DNA from: Malurus cyaneus samueli | Taxonomy: Eukaryota; Chordata; Aves; Passeriformes; Maluridae | Direction of reading: 5' to 3' | Length of the DNA stretch: 64,000 nucleotides | Assembly: GCA_009741485.1 (NCBI GenBank) | Contig: CM019238.1 | Location: 9,839,477-9,903,476 of the forward strand | In this document: piece by piece, positions 1-13,160 of the stretch | Layout of the letters: every line of letters begins with the position of its first letter | Numbering within the stretch: the stretch's first letter is position 1 | Notes under the pieces: model-generated | What the model saw: only the letters and a program-made list of their open reading frames with translations | Databases searched by the model: none | What the model was told of the DNA's origin: nothing | Made by a program: the position numbers and the translations under genes

Positions 1-1220
1 GAGGAGTCACTTCTCTTGGTTCATTCCTACCATATGAATAAGCATTTCCCTTGACCATCCTCACTTAATTTCCGTCTTAGGGCTGGCCCTTTCCTCCTAA
101 CAAGATCTGGTTGGTTCCCAACTGATGGCAGAATGCCTTCAAATACTTATCCCTTGAAGCTCATAAGAACAGTTTCTTGTAATAATTTGATATAGATAGT
201 TTACAGTACATGTGTGTCTAAATGAGCTCCAAAATACTTAACAAGCACTGTTGTGAGACCTTATGCATTACTATGCCATTTCAATCTTTATAACACCAAG
301 CAATAATTTCAGAAGGCAGAGAGTCTTTCTGGGTTTATAGCACGCTTTACATGCTGCTTAGACTTTCTCTTCACTGATCTGCTGCTGGATAAAAGCAATG
401 TTGAAAAGACATTAAGGCGACAGTCAAGATCTGTAGCTACATTAGTCATTCTGTCAGAGACCTGGAAAGAGTCTCACTAAAGTTAAGCAGGAAAACAATT
501 TGTTGGAGCATCAGCTGAAGCAGTGAGTCGCAACTCATTCAAATCTCTCTAAAGTACATGATCAAGCAACTGTTGAAGCCCTGAAAGCCACAACTGATTC
601 TGCAAACAGGAAATACTAAAAAAAGCTTTGAACTCACCTCCAGTCTCTGCTACACGATAACAACCTGAGTGTCCACATATTCATTCCTTAAAAGCAGTCA
701 GGTGGGAAAAATACAGGATGAGTGATGTTCCTTTAGTGCAGCAACAGAACTACCTGTACAAGCTGACAGTACTTTCCTATCTCTGTGGATAACTGACACT
801 TAGTTCCAGTGAGCCGAACCATTTTGGACATGCACTGACCCAACCAAAGTAATTATTTCGTAACATTTTTACCTGAACCTCAACCAATGGTTCCCCAGTC
901 CCCAAGAGCTAAGCAATCAATGGTCTTACAGATCTTGTTGCCAAATATAAAATTGTTATGCTTTGAAGTGTACAGTACAACCACAAGCCTAAAAAAAAAA
1001 AAAAACCTTACCGAATAACTAAGGCATCTGAGGCACTCACACAGGTTCCATAAAGCCCAGAGCAACTCAGTTGTAAATTGACTAATATAAAACCCACTAA
1101 ATTCATCTAACCAGGACATATTTTACAATATAGGGAAAACCTACATCGGACTTTATCCTAATCAGTGTGTTGCGCTGAGGGTATAGTACAATCAGCTAAT
1201 AGGAACAAAACATGCAAAAC

Positions 1221-1244
1221 TTTTTTTTTTTTTTTTTTTTTTTT
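1221..1244. repeat. Poly-T tract, 24 bases
   Basis: An uninterrupted run of T lies in AT-rich non-coding DNA. It could be the A-tail of an old minus-strand retroposed copy, but I recognise no element body beside it. Confidence 0.9.
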
Positions 1245-1446
1245 CCCAAGAAGCAGGTGGAAAAAGGGAGCAAATTGTTGTTTTGTGATGCTACTTCAAA
1301 TCAGATGTCAACTCCAAGTTCTTGAGAGATGATGTGTAGAAAGAGATTCTGACAATCTGGGGCTCAGAACAATTGCCTCTAAGTAAAGAAAAAGTTACAT
1401 TATTTGACAATAAAGTTTTGGGTTTATTCTAAATATTAATTAACTC

Positions 1447-1470
1447 TGTGTGTGTGTGTGTGTGTGTGTG
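1447..1470. repeat. (TG)12 microsatellite
   Basis: Twelve perfect TG units. They produce a spurious reading frame of alternating Cys and Val that should not be taken as a gene. Confidence 0.95.
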
Positions 1471-2075
1471 TTTTGTGCTTTCTGCCAGGGGAGGCGTGGC
1501 AATACGCGAAATGTACCATGCTTCAGGCACCGTTTATTGTATTGGTTTGGAAATTTCTGGCAGTATATCCTGGATTTGACTCTGGCTATACACGAGATAC
1601 TGATAAACTTGATTTATATTTTTGGTCTTGGATATATTTTATTTGATTCTGGATATGGGTTAAGGCCAGTTCTGCCTTACCTTTACTATTCTGTCCCCAT
1701 TCATTTACCTTATAATTTAAAAGCACAGTTTGTGCCATAAACTTGAACTTTTCTTGCAAGATACGAGTTGAGATGCAGATTGAGCTCTGGGGGCGACGCC
1801 TGAACTGACAATTCTTAGGATAACAAAGGGCACAAAGATGGGTGATGCCAGCCAGGTGAATGGAAACTGAGACACAGCTGGAGCCGAGAACTCTCGACTT
1901 TTCGCATAATAGAGGAGACGAGGACGAGCAGGATCAGACTGGGAAGGTTCTTTCCCAACCGCGCTAGCACGGCAGGGTTCGTGTGTGTCTCCGCAGCCCT
2001 CGGTGGGCGGCTCGGCGCCGGCTCGGGAGACACCACGGACACGTGAAGGGAGCGCAGAACAGGCTGGGCTCTGTG

Positions 2076-2343
2076 GGCGGGCGGGGCCGTGAGGGCGGCG
2101 GGGCCGTGAGGGCGGGCGGGGCCGTGAGGGCGGGCGGGGCCGTGAGGGCGGGCGGGGCCGTGAGGGCGGGCGGTGAGGGCGGGCGGGGCCGTGAGGGCGG
2201 GCGGGGCCGTGAGGGCGGGCGGGGCCGTGAGGGCGGGCGGGGCCGTGAGGGCGGGCGGGCCGTGAGGGCGGGCGGGGCCGTGAGGCGGGGGCCGTGAGGG
2301 CGGGCGGGGCCGTGAGGGCGGGCGGGGCCGTGAGGGCGGCGGG
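2076..2343. repeat. 18-bp GC-rich minisatellite (about 15 units)
   Basis: The tandem unit is GGGGCCGTGAGGGCGGGC with minor length variants, for example shortened units near 2170 and 2285. Each unit has several GGG or GGGG runs on the plus strand, so G-quadruplex formation is plausible. Because 18 is divisible by 3, the TGA in each unit falls in only one frame, which leaves long open frames elsewhere (Pro/Arg-rich on the minus strand). These are not genes. The array ends about 100 bases before the presumed C1GALT1C1 first exon and is part of its CpG island. Confidence 0.93.
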
Positions 2344-2451
2344 GCTGCGAGCTCACCACCAAGCGGCGCCCTCGCCCCACCGAGCGCGGAGCCCGCAGCG
2401 CCGCGCCGGCTCTTCCGGCGGCCGCAGGAAGGGGCGGTGCGCGCGGCTCCG
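2344..2451 (+). promoter_or_regulatory. C1GALT1C1: C1GALT1C1 CpG-island promoter and non-coding exon 1
   Basis: The segment is very GC- and CpG-rich. It carries an ETS-type CTTCCGG site at 2412-2418 and a GC box (GGGGCGG) near 2431. A consensus splice donor (G|GTGAGC) falls after 2451. The matching acceptor TTTTCTAG ends at 2895, seven bases before the start codon, so a 5'UTR intron of 2452-2895 is likely. The transcription start itself cannot be fixed. Confidence 0.6.
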
Positions 2452-2901
2452 GTGAGCGGCGGGAGCGGCGGCCCCGCGGGCCCGGGGGCCTCGGGAGGCT
2501 CGGGGGTCCGGCAGCCCCGGCACCGAGTGCCGAGGAGCGGGGCAGGCGGGTGCCGGGCTCCGGGAGGGCTCCCGGGAAATGCCGCCGCGCAGGGGCTGCG
2601 GTGCCCGAGCCGGTCCCCGCCCTCTCGGTGCTGCTGGGCGGAGGCGGCGGGGCCGGGGCTGTGCGGTCACGGTAGAGGAGCGGGGCCGGGGCACAGGGCT
2701 CATGTAGTACCGTTACCGGGACCGAGAGCCGCGACCGGGAACCTGGGTATTGTTATCGCTTTCACCAGCCTTATCCCGGTGCGGGAGATAAGGGAACTGC
2801 AGCTGGGTGTAGAAATTGAAGCCTGCGTTAGAACCAATGGAACCTGCGCTAGTGCACTTACTCTTTTAAGTTCTTACAGTGCCTCTCTTTTCTAGGAAAA
2901 A

Positions 2902-3858
2902 ATGATTTCTGAAAGCAGCTCTTTCATGAAGGGCGTGGTGCTCGGAGGAGTCTTTTGCATGTTAGTTACGCTCCTCGGACACATTAAGGTGGGCCACGGG
3001 ACCAAAGCACATCACCATGAGCATCATCACATCCAGGCTCCCAACAAGGAAGATGTCTTAAACCTTTCAGAAGGTGAACGTGTGGAGCTTAGTAAAAGCA
3101 TCCGTGTTTATTGTATCATCCTTGTCAAACCGAAAGATCTGGGACACTGGGCTGCTGCAAGGGAGACCTGGAGCAAGCACTGCGACAAGGCAGAATTCTA
3201 CAGCTCGGAAAAGGTCAAAGTGTTCGATTCTGTAGCCCTCAACTCCAAGGATTTGTGGGTGATGATGAGAAAAGCTTACAAGATAACATATGAACGTTAT
3301 AAGGATGAATTCAGTTGGTTCTTCCTTGCATATCCAACAACATTTGCCATTATTGAAAATCTCAAGTATTTCTTACTGAAAAAAGATCCCTCGCAGCCTT
3401 TTTACCTAGGCCACACTGTGAAATCTGGTGACCTTGAGTATGTAGATGGTGAGGGAGGAATCGTCTTAAGCATTGAGTCACTGAGACGACTCTCCAGTGT
3501 TCTTGAAGACCCTGACAAGTGTCCAGAGCAAGGAGGTATGATTTGGAAACTCGCAGAGGACAAACAGCTGGCAATCTGCCTGAAGTACACCGGGGTGTTC
3601 GCCGAAAACGCAGAAGATTCAGAAGGCAAAGATGTCTTTAACACCAAATCCGTCGGGGCCCTGATTAAGGAGGCCATGTCCACGCACCCGCAGCAGGTGG
3701 TGGACGGCTGCTGCTCTGACATGGCCATCACCTTCAGCGGGCTGGCCCCCAACCACATGCACGTGATGATGTACGGGGTGTACCGGCTCAGGCCCTACGG
3801 CCACTCCTACAGTGATGCCCTGGTCTTCCTGCCCCCACCGGGCTCGGACAATGACTGA
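2902..3858 (+). CDS. C1GALT1C1: C1GALT1-specific chaperone 1 (COSMC)
   Basis: This is the endoplasmic-reticulum chaperone that folds core 1 beta-1,3-galactosyltransferase (T-synthase, C1GALT1), which makes the T antigen on mucin-type O-glycans. The 318-residue product is the usual full length for vertebrate COSMC. It has a short cytosolic N-terminus ([11 protein letters not shown]), one signal-anchor segment at about residues 8-26, a His-rich stretch HHHEHHH soon after it, and a luminal galactosyltransferase-like domain with family hallmarks such as [50 protein letters not shown], and the ending [12 protein letters not shown]. The coding region is a single exon, as in other vertebrates. A TTTTCTAG acceptor just upstream of the ATG supports a spliced 5'UTR. 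It converges tail-to-tail with MCTS1. Gene identity is secure from sequence similarity. Confidence 0.98.
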   Translation: MISESSSFMKGVVLGGVFCMLVTLLGHIKVGHGTKAHHHEHHHIQAPNKEDVLNLSEGERVELSKSIRVYCIILVKPKDLGHWAAARETWSKHCDKAEFYSSEKVKVFDSVALNSKDLWVMMRKAYKITYERYKDEFSWFFLAYPTTFAIIENLKYFLLKKDPSQPFYLGHTVKSGDLEYVDGEGGIVLSIESLRRLSSVLEDPDKCPEQGGMIWKLAEDKQLAICLKYTGVFAENAEDSEGKDVFNTKSVGALIKEAMSTHPQQVVDGCCSDMAITFSGLAPNHMHVMMYGVYRLRPYGHSYSDALVFLPPPGSDND

Positions 3859-4237
3859 TGGAACCATGGAATTGGCTCTTCTCACCACACACCGTTGTAC
3901 TGACACATTCTGCTACTATGTGTACAGGTTTTTTTGCACACTGAGGGTTGGTAAAGCTCTTCATTTTAAAAGTGGAAGGAGATTTTTTTTCTAAATCTTT
4001 TATAGAGAAATGCCTCTGGCTTTTGACACTGCTGGAATGAAATGATGAAAAGAAGTTGTTAATGTTTACTATAAAAGAAAATTAAGTTTATAGGGGGGGT
4101 TTGTACATGTAAATATTTATTAATGAAAACTCAAATGAACTTTCGTGTACTCTTACAAATATATTTTTGCAAGACTTTGATTATTTCAGTTCTTCCAGGC
4201 ATTTCTAGAATGTCTTTATATCTTTCTAAGATGTACC

Positions 4238-4243
4238 AATAAA
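4238..4243 (+). terminator. C1GALT1C1: Polyadenylation signal AATAAA, C1GALT1C1
   Basis: A canonical AATAAA lies 380 bases after the stop codon, at the end of an AT-rich 3'UTR containing ATTTATT-type elements. The next stretch is T-rich, as expected past a cleavage site near 4260. Confidence 0.75.
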
Positions 4244-4264
4244 ACTGACTACAGATTCAGTCTC

Positions 4265-6760
4265 CAAGACTCTAAGCTGTTTCTTTTACACTCAACTACA
4301 CAATAGCTTGAGCTTATACAGCACCTGCCACTTCACATACAGCCTTGTAACACTGTAAGGAATTACCAGGAAGCAAGGTGACAAATCTTTTAGGAAGTTG
4401 CAGCAGAATAATATCAAGTGCCCTTTGGACTGCTGTTTCTGAGCAGACAAAAGAAAAAGATAAACTGTATTTGAGTAAGTATTAACACGGTCAGGGAGTC
4501 TGTTAGCACAAGATTAATTGCCCATTTAAAGTTTCGCTCCATCTAGAAGCATGTTAGAATAAAGGCTCAGTCTTATTTTCACTCCTGTTACAAGAAAGTG
4601 TTTACAAGGAAGAAGTTGGTTAATTAGCAGTACAACTTAGTGTTTGGTTTGGGTTTTTTGGATGCCTCAATAGTGGTTTTGTTTTTTGATTCAACAGAGT
4701 GCACTCAGTTTTTACAGAAGTTTCTGGGTGACATTCCCTTCCACTCACAGCACATTCTATTTACTCTATTTAGAATTCACTGACCTAACATGCGTCTTTC
4801 AAGACTTAAGGAAGGTTCTACACCCACGTGTTACATCTAGGACTATCACAGGCTTTGTTGGTACTACAATATTCATAAAACATGGGAAGAGACAGTGTTA
4901 TCTCACCTTTAACCAATTGTAACACCTTACTGTGAACTGAAGGGAGCAGGTGGGGAAGTGAAACAGCTGCTTCAGAGCTGATGAAAATATCCACAACTTG
5001 GGGATTTTTGTTTTAAGCATCAGGTTTTTGTAAGAAAGGGCCTGCTCGGGCCCCCAGACAAGTTTCTACAGCTCAGCTGTTTCAAAAAGGTGAGACAAGA
5101 TGCACCTTCTCATCCTCCCTGTCACTCAGAGCTCAGCAAGACAAACATGACTGCTGCCAAAACCTGGGTAAACGTTGTACTTTTCATGTTTTGCTAAAAG
5201 GGTATATAAATTAAGCCTGATATGACTTGTATCTTTTACAGAATACAGCTGGGAATACTCTGACCAAACCAGATGAAGAAAGTAAAACTTTTATATCAAT
5301 GTTTCTGATATTAAAAACAGTTCTGACCCCCCTACAACAACAGCCATCTATAGGAGAAAGAATGAATGAACCATTTCAACAAGAAAAAAATGTCATTTGT
5401 CACAGATTTGAGGTACTGTAAGACAAAGGAGAAGGTAAGATGGAAGGGTAAAAAGAACCACTGAAGTACAAACTGATTTCCTAGCACTAACCAGAAATCA
5501 GTATATTTATAGTGGAACCTTTAAGATGCATGGAAATGTTCATCAGCATTCTAAAGGTCTGAGTTTGATCAAACATTTTCTGCAACACTGCTTAAATTTT
5601 GTCTTCCTATGCTGTAGTTTCAGATTTACCCAGAAACACAATCATGTAAATAATTTTACAGCATTTTAAAAGCAGTATTAGGCAATGCATTCCTTCTCAC
5701 ATGTCTTAACTTGGCTTTAAAATGAGATGGAGAATATCTTGGCTACTATCTTCTGTAAAGGTCCCGGGGTGGGGAAATCAAGCATGCAGAACAGCACCAA
5801 GACGAGACACAGGCACAGGAAGTTACATTCTGCTGTTAGAAAATGCATGTGTTAAAGACTTGAAATACTAATAAAAGCTTCCAGAGACAGTTATGAGTGG
5901 TAGACCTCAAAATTTTGCTTCGTTTATTACATTATTCCATTTTTCCATAGGCATAGCTTTGGGTATGCTGAACAAAGGATTGGGTTATCCAGACAGACAC
6001 AGTGCTCCTGAACCCTGTAGCTGAACGGACATGTGGCAGTGTGCACAAGCTGAGAGCTCTTGAAGTTCCTCCTGAAGAGTTGCTGCTGGCTACACTGATA
6101 ACCATGTTTTGCTTATCATGCCTTTATTTAACAGTGATTTTGTTTCTGCTCCTAAAATAAGGCTGCAAACAGGGAGTAGAGAGCGTCAGGCACCAGGGTG
6201 GCACACGGTCCATTGGGAGTGTGCCCACCATTACTATAAACTCCACTAGAAGGAGAGCAATATCAAAGTGTTGGCAGGTAAAAATCTGAACATAGATATA
6301 GTCTTCAGATATGAACCAGCATAAAAGAATTTCTAGTCCACATATCAGTCTGAGTTCATAAAACCTATACAGATAAATGCATATTAAAAAGAGAAAATCT
6401 TTAAGTAAAATGAAGTCAATGCTGTTAATAAGTTAAAAAATAATGTCAAAAAAACTGATTTCTCCACATTCAAGAAACAGGTAGACTAACAAGATGTCAA
6501 TCAGAAGAAAAAATCTGAAATGTTTGAGAGGTTTTATAAACCATATTTATATTTCACACACACTTTATATTACTCTTTTAGAAGAGCATAAAAATGTAAA
6601 CATTTCTTGGCTTTTTCCTCCTTTCCATTTGACATAGTCTACTCACAGTCCATGCAGAATCTTTCATCAAATATCTTCAGTCACTGAAGACTTGGGTTTA
6701 AGACAAACAACTGTAATAAAAAGAAATCTAGAAAACTATTGTAGCCTAACAGTACTTTTG
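4265..6760. other. Intergenic DNA between the convergent C1GALT1C1 and MCTS1 genes
   Basis: I see no coding gene. Short open frames have no recognisable content. Minus-strand AATAAA motifs at 6123-6128 and 5923-5928 could end longer MCTS1 3'UTR forms. Confidence 0.5.
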
Positions 6761-6772
6761 CATTCAGCTGAT

Positions 6773-6778
6773 TTATTT
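6773..6778 (-). terminator. MCTS1: Candidate polyadenylation signal, MCTS1
   Basis: The plus-strand TTTATT reads AATAAA on the minus strand, 116 bases past the MCTS1 stop codon. It is the nearest canonical signal. More distal signals at 6123 and 5923 could also be used. Confidence 0.45.
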
Positions 6779-6893
6779 AGCATAGCCACAGAACAAAATA
6801 ATTTGTACATTCAGTCACATTAAAAACAAGGAATTACAAAGCAGTCCACATTTAATCTAAGTGCATTCCTTTGGAGTAACAGTTCCTGTTGTT

Positions 6894-9800
6894 TCACTTG
6901 TATGTCTTCATATGCCAAAGGCCATCATTTAAATAGTGGATATTTTCAATACCAATCCCTTTGTTGACCTTCTCTCTGTAGAAGGAGGAAAAATGTACAC
7001 AAGTATTAGCTCGGTTAAATAGGAAAGCAGTACAACATACATTATTTAAAGTAGAAAGTGCAACATCTGTCAACTGGAAGGGGAAAAGCTATCAACCACA
7101 AAGTCATTATCTTCAACAGCAGGTGGACAAGAAACAATATTTGTTATTACATATGCCCACATTGCTGACTGATAAGAGGCCAATATTTGCCTTCCACATT
7201 TTTTCAACAGCTTTCCACAGTACTTTTACTACTTCTTTTTGGAACACAGTTCTTCAGACAACATTTCTGCTACTTCTCTTAATTTCAGCATTTCTCCATC
7301 AAAGTAGTTCAGCAGTTGTGAGCTGTTCCCTCCCCACACAGGACATGGTATAAGGTGACTGGAATGTGGAATCTGACAACTTCTGTTCTAAGGGTGCCAC
7401 TGAAAATCAAATAGAGGTGAGCTGCCTCTCTGCTAGTTGCAGGTCATCTACTCACTTGAAAAAGAATTAAAAATTATAAATTTATGTGCCAAGGACTTGC
7501 AGCTTGTTACAGGTGTGCTATCCTCTGTAGTATTGACTATCTTTTGTCATGTCATCTTCTAAAAATTACCGCTTTGTGTCTACACTGAATGTGTTTGCTT
7601 TTCCAGTGCATTATTCCACAAAAAAACCCCAAACCTACTTTTGCCACAATAAACGAGACAAATCTCATTGTGGGAGTGAGAACAAGTTTCATTCCCCTGC
7701 AGAATATAATTTACTCTATTTACACCAAATATCCTATTCCACAACTTGTCCAAAAGTAATCAGGAAGGAAAATGTTGCTAACACAGTATTAACACATTAT
7801 GTGTGGTAATCACACCAAGAGATTGAAATCCCACTGGCTAAAACAGAAAACTGTGGAACACAAAAAAAAAAAAAAAAACAGCTAACAGGCTACGAGAGCA
7901 GTATCATTTCATTTTACTCTCCAGTTCATGTTGCTTCTTACAGGAACAGGATCTTCAGCTGCAAGGCTGGTGGATTTGAAGTTAAGAGTTAGGAATACAG
8001 AGAACCTTGGTTTTGCAATGATCACAGCAAATCACTGCACACTTAGGACTGGGACACAAGTAGCTTCTCCCTCCACTTACTCTTGGAGCACTAAAAAGAA
8101 TCCTGAGGAATATAATTCCTCAAAAGCTACAACAGGCCCAAATCCAGTTTTCTTCAGTCCCACTACATCCCTGTCCTTTCTCCCTTGTGCTGCATTATGG
8201 CTTAGGACAGCAGTCACCCAGTACAGGAGATATCCTGCTGAGAATTATCCCCACAAAAATGAGTGACTTGTTTTCACTAAAACCACTTCCTCACTGCTAC
8301 AAGTGACAGACAGGGCTGGAACCAACACAACCCAAACCTGATGGGTACACCTCACATCCTGCAAGACATTACAGAACTTAAAATGAAAAAGTGATTTAGC
8401 TACTCATAATTTAGCACTAGCTGAAAGCCAAGAACAACAAACATCCATTTCCATTTTCTGTATCTCTTTTCCTTCTTAAATAGTGTTCAGTTATCCCCTC
8501 CGCAGACCTCTACATTTCACAAGAGGCTCAGCTAAGTTAGTCAGCACATCAAGCAGAAACATGCATGTGGGTACACCTAAAGAAAAAGCAGGCCACAGAG
8601 GAAAGTAAGCCTAGACAGGCAACCAAGCTCTAGCAGGACTTGAGTCTCCGCTGTCCCTGCAGAAAAAAAAAAAAATGTCTTCCATGTTTTCAATCTTCTC
8701 AAACCCAAATTACACCTCTTGCCTAGCCCAGCTAGTAAGAACTTGATACAAGTATTTCCTTGTTTAACAAGATGTTGGAGACGGTATAATCAGAGCACTA
8801 GAAATACTAACATTCACTAGTAGTACTAATGCTGTGTCTTAAAATCCATATTCACATGAAAAGAACTATTTTGATTCCCAATAAGGATGGAATACATTCC
8901 CTGCATCCTCTTCTTAACCCTGAATATCAGTCAACAAAATTAAACCTTGCAAAACTCTGTAGTTGAACAACACATGCTGCAACAGCAATGCAGTAACCTT
9001 GACAGTGGTGCTTACATTCCAAACTAATATGAAAATAATAACATGGCTCAGGTTATATTTCAATTTTTAAAACACTTACATGTCCTCAGCTGACATCTTC
9101 ATTACTCCCACACATAATGCATGTTGTTTTCCCTCTGCCATTATTGCCTACAAATTACTGCTAAGGAAAACAGATTTCTTTTTAAACTATTTCAGAAAAG
9201 TAAAAGCAATATGAAGAAATTACTTCCAAAACACTTTCAAAAGCCAGTGTTGAACTTTTAACCTTTTAGTAATTCTAGAGCTCCAGCTCTTAAAGATAAG
9301 CAAAACAACGCACTGAATTTAACAAGTGAATCACAGTGTGTAGAACAAAGCATGTATTTATGAACTTGGAACAGCAATTACAGAAAAAAATCTCCCAGTG
9401 CTACACTCCATTTCTTCCTTTGTGCCTAACACAGAGATGACAGTCTCTCCCTTTCTGGAACAAAACAGCACATGTTTGTGGGGCCATTTTAGATTCCAAG
9501 GCATAGAAGAACTGAGACACCAATTTAAAAACCTCAAGTACTGAAATCAGATGTGTCCTTTTCAGAGCTTGGCAACACGTGATGTTAACTGCTGATCTTT
9601 TCCTACAGCATCTAACAAACAACAAAAGCAGCACAGCTTGGTGTTATAAATGCTGTGTTTGCTCAGGGCTCCTTTCTCAGTAATATAATGAGGAGTGAAT
9701 TAGCACACTTTCTTCATTTTACATATGCTAACTTCATCAGACACATAGAAAAAGTTCTGACTGCCATAAAGCTGATCCTAAACATCTTTCCTAATTCCTT

Positions 9801-12800
9801 ATGAACAGGAGAGAATTATTCTTTAACTGAAGGGAAAACAAGATTGACTAAGAAGGCAGGAGACAAATTACAATGCACTTCATCTGCTTTTGCAGTTTTG
9901 CATAAAATCACTACGGAGTTCCACTTACCAATGAGATTAATGGAACAGCAGCCCACCCAACAGTACATCAAGAATAGTTATTTGGTTTGGAACACACAGT
10001 GAAAAAACATGAACAATTTTAATCTTGCCAAGCAATATCTAAATTTCTCCAGCTCTTTTCTGATTGCCAGTTATTTCATCAAATCAAATTATAATCCAAA
10101 GTAATACAGATAATGACCAACTGAGAACACAAGAACAGAAATTTAACTCATCTCACAGTAAGAAATAATTCCCAGTTAAAGAAGGATACGACGACGGTGT
10201 CAACAGCAGCAGGATAAAGCTTTGCTCCAGGAGACGTCAGGCCAGGGCACATTATATTAGCTCCACTCAGGACAAATTTAATGGCACCTTTATCAACCTG
10301 CTGATGCGGGAGAATAAACGGATCTAGGAGGGGAAAGATACAGCATTGCAATTAATACAGCACCATGACAACATGAACAGCTCATTATCAAGTCAGTTTA
10401 GATGGGGCAATTAGATTTAGAGTGTGCTGCATGGGTCGGAAGTTTGAGAAATTACCAGAGCTCCTGCTGAGCTGTACCATCCCAAAAGGACACGAGTACT
10501 GACCCAAAAGAAGACTTGTACTGATGTCCCAGACCACATCCTTTACCTGAGAACCAAAGGTAATCCAGCACTTCAGGCTTATGGCTTCTGCAGACTCACA
10601 GACCCACAGAATAAGCAACAATTTTCCCCTAGGGAAAATAAGCACCCCAGTGCCCACATCCTAAGAGGTTTTAAAACAAAGGGGTCTTAAATCCCTCAAA
10701 CTGTATGTACTCATACAAATACTACAACATGAAAGAGAAACAGTTTAACATTAACAGTACAAAAAAATGCGAAGATGGACAAAATTCATGAAAGCTGCCA
10801 GTCATCGTTCCAGGCACCCTCTTAAAGTATGTCCAACACCAAGATTTCACTGAATACTGTTTTCTTTGTGATCCAAAACAGAATAACACAAGCAAGCAGA
10901 ACAGTAAGAAAAAGACTGCAAGAGTAAATTCTAAAGAGTACACAGCATAAGTTCCTACGGGTGACAGGTATACATTACATCATTAAACTCAGGAGCACAA
11001 AATTTTTTCTAGTAAGAACCTACATGTATTTGCGTACCTACAAAACTTGAAAGAAGAAAGATAGGGACCAACCATAGCAAATTTACATCTCTGTCCTAGG
11101 AGAACCTCTTGAGATTTTTAAATAGAGCTTTGCACAATTTAATTCTTACTAATCAAAGTTCAGATTGCTTAATATATAGCATGGAAGCAATTCACACGGA
11201 CATGTGAAATAGAAAATTGATAAATTCCAGTTGAGAAAGTAAACTCTAAGACCTATTCTGAAATATACATATGCATAGAATTAGCAAGCTCTTTTTCATT
11301 TGGTTCTACAGATGTTCTGCGGAATCCCATGGTCACCCTTCCCTTCCCAGCACCACCACCCTCAGGAAACTTACATTTATGAAGCAACCTTAGCGTCGGG
11401 TAAAAAATCCCTTCTCTTTGCCTGAAGAACAGCAACTCCCCATTCACAGTCAGGATTTCTATATGTTCATGACTGCAAGATTAAAAAAAAAAACAACCAA
11501 ATTATTCCAGTAGTTACATAACCTTTCTAGAGTTTAAATAAAATATTTTACTTTATGGAGTCTGGTCTATCTTAGCACCTGAGAATAAAGACAGTCAATT
11601 AGCAACAAAATTTAAAACTAAAAATATTATCTTTTTGAATGACTTATTCTCCAGCAGTTGTTTCCTGTTCACCTCTTTTCCCCTTGATAAAAATGAAACC
11701 CACAAACAAAATATACAAACTGCATTTCTTTGGTGTTGCTTTCTGAATGCAATACAAAGACTAAATAAGGAGTGGTCAGCAAAAATGTACTACCCTCTAT
11801 TCAGAAAAAGAGAAAATAACCAAATAATATATGGAAGCTCAAAAATAGTACAAAATGTTACTGACAGGAATCCAAACAAGTCTGAGCTTTCATACCCACC
11901 AAGGTGAATATGGATATATTCCCTTCCCTTCAACAACAGGCTGATCCTTGGAGAGACCCTGACTACACTGACAGTTCCTCAAACATCCTACTAGCATGTG
12001 CCTTCAAAAGCATGATGAGCACGTGCCCACTTTCTGGTTTGGCCATAACATGGACTAGTAGCTATTAAGAAATTATGGATGCCTCTCAAAAACGCTAAAT
12101 TCATCCCCTGTACAAAGTAAAAGTGCAAAGAAATAATCCTAGCAAAACTTGAAACCAAAGTTTAAGTGAAAAGATACTTACCATCTTACTATTTTGACTG
12201 GGTCTTTCTTTGGCATGATTTGGTTTAGCCATGGTTCAATAACAGGAAATTGGTCTATCAGTTGATTCTTGATACCTTTAATAACTGAAGTCTTCAGCTG
12301 AATGCAGTTTGATACATTCTCCTTTTCATCAAATCTGCCAAGTGAGAAAAGTATTTTAAAAATGCACCAATTGCTGCATAAAATATGCATTTCTAAGCAG
12401 CTGTCCTTAGAAATGTTTAAAAAGTTTAACAGCAGACCAACTGACCAACTCTTAAATCCAGGACTTCACAAGGCTTAAACAGGTCTCCTAGGAACACTGG
12501 GCTGGGGAAAGACAAGGGATCTTCCCCCTTAGTGGCCTGTCTTCATCTATAAACTTTTATTGTGGCCACAAAACACGTGTTTAGTCTCATGGATAAACCT
12601 TGGCACACAGTACTATTTCATTCAACTCCACGAGTACTTTGCTGGTTACACCAACACCCACACCCCTGTTCCGATGCGAATCCTTCATCTCCACCACAGA
12701 AGTACGAGAGGCGCTTTGCACCAGCCGAAGTTGGGACAAGTTAATGACTCAGCTCCATTTAACGAGCCAGTGCCCAAGGCAAAGCGGAGGGCTGCGGGCG

Positions 12801-12957
12801 GCGCTGCCCGAGGAGGCCGCGGGGCCGCTCCCGCCAGCGCAGCGCCGAGCCCAGGGCTGAGGGAGCGCCGGGCCCGCCCGACCCCTTCCATTCCTTTCCC
12901 TTTCCCTTCCCCGCGCCTCCCGCCGCCCCGGCCCGCGCGCACTCACTTCTTGAACAT
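6894..12957 (-). CDS. MCTS1: MCTS1 re-initiation and release factor (six coding exons)
   Basis: MCTS1 pairs with DENR to act on 40S ribosomes in translation re-initiation and post-termination recycling. Coding exons on the minus strand are 12957-12947, 12334-12182, 11472-11375, 10323-10190, 9147-9080 and 6975-6894. All introns have GT...AG ends. The parts sum to 546 nt, giving 181 residues, exactly the vertebrate length. Exon 1 encodes only MFK plus two bases of the fourth codon. Recognisable family segments are [25 protein letters not shown], the motif [38 protein letters not shown], and the C-terminus [14 protein letters not shown]. The PUA RNA-binding domain covers about residues 92-171. 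The gene is head-to-head with CUL4B and tail-to-tail with C1GALT1C1. Introns of up to 2.1 kb hold nothing I recognise. Identity is secure, and exon edges are inferred from splice signals and frame closure. Confidence 0.97.
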
Positions 12958-13160
12958 CCTGCGGGCGGGGGGCCGGGCGGCGGGCGGGCCGGGGCCGGCG
13001 GGCGGGCACCCACAGCCTCGGCGCTGCTCACACGCGCTCCGGCCGGGCCGTCCCTCCTCCGCGCCCGCCGGAAGCGCCGCTCCATCACCGCGGAACGGGC
13101 GGGGCCAGCCGGCAGCGCGGCGTGCGGCGAGCCGGTGCCTGCGCGAGCATCCTCGGCATC
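12958..13160 (-). promoter_or_regulatory. MCTS1: MCTS1 CpG-island promoter
   Basis: A CpG-dense, GC-rich block surrounds MCTS1 exon 1 and extends upstream on the minus strand. It contains an ETS-type site (CCGGAAG at 13068-13074) and GC boxes near 13092-13100. No TATA box is evident, as is usual for a housekeeping promoter. The CpG-rich zone also runs down to about 12780 inside intron 1. Confidence 0.65.

Larger units (their letters stand above)
1..2075. other. Non-coding flank upstream of C1GALT1C1
   Basis: I recognise no gene here. Open frames are short, start at arbitrary codons and show no family resemblance. The stretch is AT-rich and holds a poly-T run and a TG microsatellite (listed separately). 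GC content rises from about 1900 towards the minisatellite and promoter of C1GALT1C1. Confidence 0.6.

Noticed and set aside
1964..2380. Pro/Arg-rich open frames on both strands
   Set aside because: They are translations of the 18-bp GC minisatellite and CpG island and have no gene-like content.
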